This document shows, piece after piece, positions 51,595 to 62,600 of a stretch of DNA of 64,000 bases. The notes beneath the pieces were generated by a model. It was not told where the DNA came from. It worked only from the letters and a program-made list of their open reading frames with translations, and searched no databases. How positions within the stretch are numbered: the stretch's first letter is position 1; each line of letters starts with the position of its first letter. Both the position numbers and the translations under genes were made by a program. Origin of the DNA: Anatilimnocola floriformis (lineage in GTDB: Bacteria; Planctomycetota; Planctomycetia; Pirellulales; Pirellulaceae); the NCBI RefSeq assembly GCF_024256385.1, contig NZ_JAMLFW010000001.1, forward strand, positions 1,984,001 to 2,048,000, given 5' to 3'.

Positions 51595-52472
51595 CAGCTG
51601 ATCGCTCCCGCAGCCCGCATCATCTGCAAAATGAGTTGATCGAATGGAATCGCCGTGGTCGCTTGCGTGCAACCCATGCCATACGTATTGCAGTAGCGAG
51701 CGACGCTGGCCTGGTGCTCGACGAATAATTTCTTATAAGCCACCAGATTCTTCTCGGTGACCGTCACCTTGCGCGTCGAATCGTTTTCGACGTCAAACAA
51801 TTCGACATCGCCGAGAAAGTCCGGATTCGCCTCTTTGAGATCATGCAGTTGAATGACATGCGGTTCGTAGCGACGATGCCGCAACTGATCGAAGCCCATC
51901 TCATAGCCGGCCGGCGCAAACAGATCGCTGACCACCACAGCCAGGCCGTTGCGCTGTTTGCGGCGCAGAAACTCCCGAATGGCCGCCGCGGGATCGGTCT
52001 CGGTCCCCTGCACTTCGAGGTTCTCGAGAAAATCGAGCAGCGCCAGAATCTGGGCCTTGCCGCGCGTGAGCGCAAAGTTGCCGACGATGCGATCGGTAAA
52101 CGCCACGACTGCAATTCGGTCGAGATCGGCCAGCGCGATATAAGCCAGCGCTGCCGTCAGTTGCCGGGCCAGGTCGAACTTGGCTGGCTCGCCGAAGCCC
52201 ATGCTCCGCGAGCAATCGAGCAGAAAATAAACGTGCAGATCCTGCTCTTCCTGAAACCGCTTCAGCAGGAAGTCGCCGTGGCGGGCGTAGACATTCCAAT
52301 CGAGATAGCGGAGGTCGTCGCCGGCCACATACTCGCGATAGTCGGCGAATTCGATGCCGGAACCAAACTGCATGGTCCGCCGCTGCGCGAGCAACGAGCC
52401 ACGAAAGACTCGTCGCGATACCAGCGACAAGTACTCCAGCTTGCTCATGAAGTCGGAACCGAACAATTCCAC
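51594..52472 (-). CDS. DUF58 domain protein (BatD/YeaD2-like VWA)
   Basis: A 292-residue cytoplasmic protein from GTG at 52472. DUF58 signature near the start (RRTMQFGSGIEFADYREYVA, GDDLRYLDWNVYARHGDFLL), then a VWA-type fold with LLDCSRSMGFG (DxSxS) and AVVAFTDRIVGNFALTRG. The C-terminal end is QATTAIPFDQLILQMMRAAG. DUF58 genes nearly always follow moxR, and here the start is 41 bases after the moxR stop. Probable substrate or partner of the MoxR ATPase. Confidence 0.93.
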   Translation of the reverse strand: MELFGSDFMSKLEYLSLVSRRVFRGSLLAQRRTMQFGSGIEFADYREYVAGDDLRYLDWNVYARHGDFLLKRFQEEQDLHVYFLLDCSRSMGFGEPAKFDLARQLTAALAYIALADLDRIAVVAFTDRIVGNFALTRGKAQILALLDFLENLEVQGTETDPAAAIREFLRRKQRNGLAVVVSDLFAPAGYEMGFDQLRHRRYEPHVIQLHDLKEANPDFLGDVELFDVENDSTRKVTVTEKNLVAYKKLFVEHQASVARYCNTYGMGCTQATTAIPFDQLILQMMRAAGAIS

Positions 52473-52513
52473 GCGGCGATTCCCGAAGAGAGGCGCGAGA
52501 AACGAAGAGCGAA

Positions 52514-53527
<1,014 letters not shown>

Positions 53528-53635
53528 CGTTGCCCTATCAATGATTGCAAGTGCCATGCTCATCGACTAAGAATCAAAGTCTTGCACTAATTCGCGCGAG
53601 TTTCAACTCGCCATTCATTTGTGAGAGGACTCATC
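53528..53635. promoter_or_regulatory. Divergent promoter region moxR / giant TPR gene
   Basis: A 108-base gap must carry the promoters of both the minus-strand moxR operon and the plus-strand TPR gene, so the two units could be co-regulated. GAGAGGA lies seven bases before ATG 53636. I cannot identify -35/-10 elements with confidence. Confidence 0.45.
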
Positions 53636-56600
53636 ATGCTCTCGCCCCGTTTTGGTTCGCAACTCTTATTTGCGGCGGCCTCGCTTACTTTTCTCGTTGC
53701 GTCGTATCCACATCAGCCTGTTGTCGCCCAAGACGAGGCGGCCGGCGAGGAAGAATTCGCCAAGCAACAGGCAGTCATCGAGCGGTACTTGTTGGTTCTC
53801 GAAAAGAATCCGCGCAAGAGCACCGCGCTCGACAAGATTTATGGCTTTTATGTCGAGTCGGGACAGCTCGAAGCGCTCGTCAAACGTTTCACCGATCGCA
53901 CGACCAAGAGCGAGCAAGACCACAACGCCTGGATGATTCTCGGCTTGATCGAAGCCGAACGTGGCCGCGATGCAGTCGCAGTCGACGCTTTCACTAAGGC
54001 CGTGGCAACCTCAAAGACCGCGCTGCCGGCCTTTTATCTAGGACAGTTGCTGGTGCTGGTTGGTCAGCCCGAAAAAGCCGTGGAAGCTTTAGAACTGGCG
54101 ATCGAGCGCAAACCACTCGCCACCGATCAACTGGAAGTGTATCGCGCTCTCGGCCGAGTCCACCAGCGTGCGCAGCGAACGAAAGAAGCACTGCAAGTTT
54201 GGGAGCGACTCGAAAAGCTGTATCCCAACGACGCCCGCGTGCAGGAGCAAATTGCTGCGACGCTGGTCGAAGAAGCCCAACCGGCCCTGGCGCTGCCGCG
54301 CTATGAAACGCTCGTCAAACTTACGAAGGACGATTACCGCAAGTCGGTCTACCGCATGGAAGTGGCCGATCTCAAGGTCAAGCTCAACCGCAGCAAGGAA
54401 GCGGTCAGCGATTTGGAAGGGCTCCTCGCGACGCTCAATCCGACGAGTTGGTTGCATCGCGAAGTCCGCCGCAAGATCGACGATGTTTATTTACGCACTG
54501 ACGATCAGGACGGCCTGGCGAAGTACTACGAAGGTTGGGTGAATACTCATCCCGAAGATATCGATGCCATGGCGCGGCTCGCGCGGCTGCTGGCTCGTCA
54601 GGCCCGCGTGCCGGAAGCAAAGAATTGGCTCGACAAGGCGCTCAAGCTCGCTCCCACTCGCAAAGAGTTGCGACTCGCCTTTATCGAGCAATTGGTCGAG
54701 GACCAACGTTTCACCGAAGCTGGCCAGCAGTACGAACAGCTCGACAAATTGGATCCGAACAATCCGGACTACTTGCGCAACTGGGGCAAACTGATCTTGC
54801 GCGATACCTCGCGCACCAAAGAAGCCCGTCTGGCCGAGGCCGAGAAGATTTGGCGCCGACTGCTCGTAGCGCGCCCCAAGGATCCGCTAATTGCGACGCA
54901 AGTGGCGGATCTTTTTCGGCACAACGATCTGCAGCAGCCGGCCCTCGAGCTGTATCAAAAAGCAGTCGAACTCGCGCCCGATCAGGCTCAGTACCGCGAG
55001 TACTTGGGCGAGTTTTATCACCAGCTAAAAAAGCCTGCCGAGGCGGAAGCAACCTGGCGGCCGATCGCGGAAGGGAAGAATCGGAACGCCACCAATCTCG
55101 CGCGGTTGGCCGAGGTCTTTGCTTCGTTTGGTTACTTACCACAGGCTTTGCCGCCGATGCAGGAGGCCTGCAAACTCGATCCCAAAGACTTTTCGCTGCA
55201 CGTGAAGGCGGCGCTGCTATATGTCAAAGCAGAGAAGCCTGACGACGCTCTTGCGGCCTTGTCGATTGCGGAAAAACTGGCCCAGAACGATGAAGAAGCC
55301 GAAGCGGTTCTCGTCGAGCAACTCAAGATCTATCAGCTTGATGAAAGTCTGACGAAACGGACCACCGATCTCGCCGCTGCGCAAAAAGAAAAGCCCACGG
55401 CGAAGGGCTTGTTCTTGCTCGCGCGATTTTACGAAACGTCGCGCCAGTATCCCGAAGCAGCCCGCGAGATTCAGGCCGCTCTGCGACTCGAGCCGCAATC
55501 CATTCGCAGTCTGGCTGCGGCTGCGCGGATCGACGAGCAAGCGGGCGAGTTGCAATCGGCGGCGGAATACAATCGCAAGCTCGCCGTCATCGATCGCCGC
55601 GGGCGTGGCGAATATCTGAAAAAGGTTTCGCAGCTCGAAGCCCAACTCGGCCGCACCGCCGAAGCACTGCAGGCCGGCCGCGACTTGATCGCTTCGGCTC
55701 CGGGCAATTCGGAGAACTACGAGTACTACGCCGAACTTTGTTTTCGCTTAAATCAGCAGGAAGAAGGTCTGCAAACGCTGCGGCGGGCGATGCGGGTGAA
55801 TCCCACCGAGCCGAAGTTGCTCCTCACGCTGGCCGCAGCGCTCGCCAATCAGTTCCGTACTGACGAGGCGGTCGAGCTCTATTGGCAAGCCTTTGATAAG
55901 AGCAAAGACATCGAAGAGCGGATCAACGTCGTTCAAAAGCTCTGCGATCTTTATTTGCAGCAGAACCAGTTCGATCGTTTGCTCGAACGACTCGAACGGC
56001 AACGCCGCGATGCGGAAGAAAAACGCGAAGCCACCATTTGTCTCGCCCAGGCTTATCACTCGGCTGGCGATTTCGGCATGGCCAGGCAAGAGCTGGAAGG
56101 GCTGCTGTCGGAAAACACCCGCGATACGCAGCTGTTGCAGCAATTGTCGAAGCTCGCCGAAGCCGAGCGTGATTATGCCAGCGCGGTGAGGTATCAGGAG
56201 CAGTTGGCAAAAGTCGCGCCCGGCGCGGAGACGGAATATCGTCTCGCCACGCTGCTCGCCGACAACGGAACGTCGCAAGAGAGCGCCGCGATCATCGTCC
56301 GTTTGACTCGGCAAGAGGAAGATCCGGAAAAAGTATTGAAGTCGATTGATGGCTTGATCACGAACAGTCAGAAAGCGACCGCGCAGCTGATCATCGAAAC
56401 CAAGTTGCGCGAGGATCCGAAGAACTGGGAACTGCTGTATCGCGAAGGCGTTTGCCTGGCCGAAAATCCCGCTGAAGCAGCCAAGCGTTTCGAAGCCATT
56501 CTCGCTCTGACGATCCCCGATACGACTCCGTCGGTTGGCGAGAAAGCTCGCCTGGCTAAGCAGGCCAAAGCGGCCGCGACAAATCCGCAGTACCTCGTGG

Positions 56601-59600
56601 CTCGCGCTTCGCGACTCGATCACTCCAGCAGCATCCGCAGCGCCATCGGCATCATGCAGGCCGACTATTACAGCAGCCAACCGCAGCGCGCATGGGGCCC
56701 CAGTTACGTATGGCAAGCCCGCATGGCGGCCGTTGGTTGGCTCTACAAGTTTGCCCTCGATGCCAGGCAGCAGCCGGAGCTTCTCAAACGCTTCGAAGAT
56801 GCTGCCAGCGGCGTGAGTCCCGCACCGGGCGCCGCTTGGAATTGGCTCTACGCTTCGTCCATGGCGGGTGAGTTCGATCGAGTCGAGAGCTATGACAAAT
56901 TGGTCGCCGCGAGTCGTGCCTTGGCCAAGGCGGGCGACCCGGCGGGGCAATTGCTATTTGCGACTAGTCTGAATCAATCTCGTCGGCCAGCTCGATCGAA
57001 TCAGCCCAAGCAGCCGCAACAACCGCCGTTGTCGGCTGACGATTTGGAACTGCTGCTGACGAGTTTCGACTCGTTGTGGAAAACGAAATCTGCGGGGGGC
57101 GCGCTCGACTATCAAGTGCCGTACCTGGCAAACGGCGTGGCCAGAGAACTGAAAGCCGCCGGCCGGGCCGAAGAAGGCGAGAAGCTGTTGCAGCAGATCA
57201 TCGCCACGGCGAAGACTCCCGGCGAAATAGCGATGGCCATGAGCATGCGCATCGAACTGGAGAACTCCGCTGAACTGCTGAAGATGTTCGACAACTGGGC
57301 CGCGCAGGTCTTGCAGCAACCCAAACTAGCACCGGCGAGCATGCACGACCAGTCGATCCATGCCATGTCGCAATTGATTGGTCTCGCCGGCAGCGAGAAA
57401 AAGTACGACGTGATCGTGGAAGTGCTCGATCACTACTTCAAATACAACGACGCCCGCGCCGGCAAGCAGCGTCAGGTAGCAAACCGCCGCAACACGCGCT
57501 CTCCTACTCAGAGCAACGGGTATTACTTCATCTGGAACGGCACTCAGCAGAGCGCTATCAACGCGGTATTTCCGGCAGCCAGCATTTATACCGACGATGC
57601 TTGCCTGCAGGTGCTGCGCAATGCCTTCGAAGTTTACAAACGCCACGACGTGCTGAGTGATCTCGAAGATTATCTGCGCAAGCGACAGACCGCCGCACCC
57701 GAAGCGGATCGCGTCAACTACTCGTTTGCGCTCATCGCGCTGCAAGCCTGGAACAACGAACGCGAAGCCGCCACGGCCGAGCTGATTGCCGCCAGTCGCT
57801 TGATTCCCCTCGACGTCAATGTGCGGATGCAAGTCGTCCGCGCATTGGCCGATACTAAGGACTACGACCAGGCCCTCGAAATGCTCAATGAGATGGTTCC
57901 GTCTGATCAGGATGCCATGCGCGAACGAGAGATGCTGGCTCTCGATATCGCGGTACGTGTGGGCGATCATGCTCGCGCGCAGAAAGCAGCCGAGCGGATG
58001 TTCGGCTTGCGGATGGATGCGGAAACGCAGGTCCAACTCGCTGGCCAAATGCGCCGCCTCGGAATGAACAACGAAGCCGATGCAGTGCTCGCTCGCGCGC
58101 AGCGGCAAGGCGGCAATCGACTGGCGGCGCTCGTGGCTTTGATGAGCTCACATCAAGCCAACGGCAAGGGGGATACGGCCTCGCAAATTGCGTATCAAAT
58201 CCTCCGTCAGTCGCGCAAATCAGCGGCGGCTGCGCGAGGAGCGTTGCCGCGCGGCGCTTCGGTCGATGATCAATATCGCACGGCGGCCCTGCGGGTGCTC
58301 GGTTCCGCCGGCAAGCTCAAACAAATGATTGCCGACCTCGAACAACAGCTCAGCCGATCTCCCGACGCCACGCATCTGTACGACACGCTCGCCGAGTACT
58401 ACGAGGCCGCCGGCGATCAAAAGCAGAGTCTCGACTTGATGGCGAAACGCGTGCAATTGCGCCAGGAAGATTACGTCCTGCGGCAGCAATACGCCAACAA
58501 GTTGTCGCTAGCCGGCAAGTTGAGCGAAGCTTGTGATGAGTACAAGATCGTGCTCACGAAGCATCCGCGTGCTCTGCGCGATCGCAACTACGACATTGCG
58601 TCGACGTTTCGCCGAGCCAAGCGCGAGCCGGAACTGCTGCAGCTAATTCAGAACATGGACTTCGTTCAAATCGGCCAGCCGTACGCCATCATCGACCTCG
58701 CCAGCAGCCTGCTGCGTGCAGATGAAGGGCCGGCAAACAATGCGGCGACGATCTTGCTGATCAAGAAAATGTACGTGGCATTTCCGGAGAATCGGCAATA
58801 CATAATGTCGTACTTCGGCAACGGTAACGATAAGCTCTGGATGTCGCCAGAGCTTTACGAGGTCGGCAAGCAAGGGATAATCCCAGCTCCCAAACGGATC
58901 ATGCAGGATCCGTGGGCCAGTCTGAGCCAGATCTATTCCTACAGCCCCGATGGCGAAGTCTTAGCCTCCTATCGTCGCGTGTTTGATACGGCTGCTTCGC
59001 TTCAGAAGTTGCCCGAACTGCGCAGCGAGTTTGTTGCCGCAGCAAAAGATAATCCCGACTGGAAAGCGGGGCCGGTCTTGATCGCGCTGCTCGACCTGCG
59101 CGCCGGCAAGATTGAAGAAGCACGCCAGGTAATCGAACCGCTCTTGGACTTGGGCGACGAGATGCCGGCGACTGCCAAGTGGATTGTCGGGCTGGAAATC
59201 GAAAAACAGCCGTCGCTGAAGAAGCTGGCAATCAAGCTTTATGAACAGGCGATGGACGATCCTTCGCGGCAAATGCTGATGAATGGTTTTGAATACAGCC
59301 CCGGCCCGCGTCTGGTACGGTCGTACGTCGCCGAAGGCCGCCGCGATGAAGCCCTACGGTTGATGAAGAATTCGGAGAAAGATTCTGACGACGATCAGTA
59401 CGATCCCTCTTATGCTGCCTATCGGCGCATTTCACGACTCACCGAAACGGCGCAATCGTATCAACGCCTCGGCTTTGAAGTCGATGCCTTGCGACTCTAT
59501 CGTCAGGCGGCGCTCTTCAATCTGAATGCCGCGAATTCGCCGTATACCTCCAACGTGGAGCAGTATCGCCAGCAGGCTCAGGAGAACATGACTGCGTTGC

Positions 59601-62600
59601 TCGAAAAGCTGGCGACTTCGAGCGATGCTAGTTTTATCAAGGAGCTCCTCCAGCCTCAGACCGCTCGCGAGAATGTGCCGACGCTCGACTTGATGATCGG
59701 CGTGCAGAACGACCAAAACGGCATTCCTCGGCTCGATAGCCAGTTTCTCAATTTGCTCACGCAACGGAAAATGGCGAGCGAGTTGCAGCTGGCGTTGCAA
59801 ACGACGCTCGCCGAATTGCGCGCCAAGCATCCGGGTGAGCTGAGCGTGCTGGTCGCCACGGCGATGATCGCCATTCGCGGTTCCGATGCCGCTCAGGCGA
59901 CAGCGGCACTCGCGGAACTACAGTCGGCCTTGGAGAAATCTCCGCTCGACGAATTGAAGCCCGGTCAGCGACCCAATGCTCGCCAGCGTGAGCAAGCGCA
60001 ACGGCAACTGGGAATCTGGCCCGTAGCGCTCGAGTGTTTGAAGCAAAAGCCCCATGAGAACGTGGGCAAGTTCTTGGCAACGAGGGCTCTGGCGGCGGCC
60101 GAACGGCAGATTGAGCGCAGTTACCCGCTCGCGATTCTCCACGTTCGTTCCGAACAGGCATTTGCCGCGGGTGACCGGCCCGGCGCCGAAAAGTATCTAG
60201 CCGACATCCTGCAGATTGCCCTCGCTCGTCCCGGTGCTGCCAAGGACAAGATCGCCCCCATCACGCAGTCGCAATTCAGCCTGGGGATTGCCACAGCGCA
60301 CGTTGCGCTCGAGCGTAATTTTCCAAATGTCGCGGCGCAAGCAATTCGCGAGATGCTGCGCGGCGGCATGCCAGTAACGGACGCGATCCAACCCAGTGCC
60401 GCCAGCCGGCGAGGCATCATGCCGAGTCCGGGCGATAGTAACGATGATGCGAGCCAGATTGCCAATGCCGTCGCCGACGAACTGACGAAGTTGTCGATGC
60501 ACTGGCGGAAGAAGAAATTGCCACCGGCGGAAATGTACAGCGTGCTGCACGACATCGTCTTGCCCGCCGATCGAAAGGGAGTGATCAGTGTTTATCCGCG
60601 GCCGCTGAATAACTTTGCCGAACCGGAAAGCTTGGGCTGCGAACTGGCCCGCTGGGCGGTCGCCAGCGGCAACAGCAAGTTGCTGCGCGAGGAAACCGTT
60701 GCTCGCGCCGAATCGTCGAAAATCGCTGCCCAGGCCATGCAAACGTTTCTCGCAACCGAGAGTGGCGAACAAGCCGCGGCGCTCGCGGGGCTCGAACAGC
60801 TCAAGGCGAGTCTGACCGCTCAGCCGGGATCCGTCGGCATTCAACTGGCCGCCAATGCCGCAGCCGTGGCCCTGAAGCGGAAAGAATTGGAGCCGGCAGC
60901 AGTCGCCGTCTTGACGGTGATTGGAAACTTGCCGGAACAGCAATCGTCGCCCGTCTCGGCGAGCATGCTGCTACCCGTGCTGACACGTCATTACATTCGC
61001 AATCAGCAAATTGCCGAGCTGAAGACGTTATGCAGCACGTATCTGGATTCACGACAGCAGATCTACGCGCGGTACGGCAGCGGCGGATTGTATGAGCAGC
61101 GCAGCGATTTGACCCGTGTCGTGAATCACATCGCCCAGGCCGGAGACGCGCGGTTGACGCTCGACTACCTCGGGCGCTTTGCCGATCTGCCGAGTCCCAC
61201 GCAATCGTACGGAGATGCTGGGTACGATCTGTCGCTCTTGCATCTCACCTGGCAGTTGCAGGCACTGCCTGCCGCCGAGCGCTACGTTCTCCTCAAAGAA
61301 TGGACGTTGCCGACGGAAACTCGCCGCAGCGTGCGCTTCGTCGCCGGTTTCAGTGCCGGTTTGCAAGTGCCCGAAGTGTTCTTGCCGACAGAAATTGCTA
61401 AGCGCGGCCCCGCGCCGTCGATTGGCTTGCTCAGCAATTTCTCGCAACTGGTCAACACAGCCGAGGAACTCGGCAAACTCGACGAACTGAAACAGCTGAC
61501 GGAACAAGCCATCGCCAGCAAACTGAAAAACGCCGAGGCGCTGGCCACGCTGGTGGCGATTGCCGGCAACGATGCATCGGTGAGCGAGCGTTTGAGCAAG
61601 CTCGAGGCGGTGGTTCGGAAACGCGTGAAGGACCTGGCCAAAAACGCGGCTCGCAATGAACTCATCGAAGAAGAACGGGGCACGGAAATGACGATCGTCA
61701 TCGCCGCGCTGCAACAACCCAACTTCCGCGCCGCGGGGGCTGCGCTGGGTCAGGTGGTGCTCGCCGATAATCGCCGCGCGGGGCGTCCCGTTCGCGTCGC
61801 ACATCTCTATCGTTGGTTAGCCCTCGATTCGATCGCGGCGTCCAATCCAGCCGAGCTCGCACAATTGCAAACTCCGGGGCTCAAGCATTGGACCGTCGGC
61901 AGGCCGCCGCAATTTACGAGCAACAACTATCCGCCCGCATGGTGGGCTGCTTTCGACCAGCAAATCTCGCACGTCACCGGCTTCGAATCCGACGGCTTGT
62001 ATTTTAATTATCCACTCACCGGCACGTTCGATTTCACCTTTGAGGCCCACAGCTACGATTACTCGCAAGCCGAAATGGCCTTTGGCGGGCTGATTGTGAA
62101 CCCGCAGTATTGGACGCGGACCTTGATCGTGCGTCCCCTCTCGCAGCACGAGACCGTGACGCGGCCGATCGCTGCCGACGGCCGAGAATGGTGGAACCGC
62201 TACCGCATTCAGGTTACCCCGCAGGAGATCCGTTTCTATTGCAACGACCATCTGGTGTATGTCGAACCAGATCCCAGCCCCACCTCTCCTTGGTTGCAAT
62301 TGATGGCGTTCAATCAACGGCGCACGAACTTTCGCAACTTGAAATTCAGCGGCTCGCCGGAAATCCCCGCCGAGGTCTCGCTAGTGAGCGGCAATCGTAT
62401 CGATGGTTGGGGCACGAACTTCGGTTCGTTGCCGCAGCGCATCGTGCCGCGTGAGCCCAAGCCAGCCGCCGATGGCACGCGGTCTGCGGTGCGATCTCGC
62501 TCATCATTGTCGGCGCCACAACCCGATTGGTTCGCCGATGAGGGAGTGCTCAACGGTCGTTTTCTGCCCGGCAGCGGCGAATCGAAGCAGTCGCATCTGT

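Noticed and set aside
55748-56950. 400-codon minus-strand frame opposite the TPR gene
   Set aside because: Antisense shadow of helical repeat coding sequence; the plus frame is continuous with the signal peptide at 53636.
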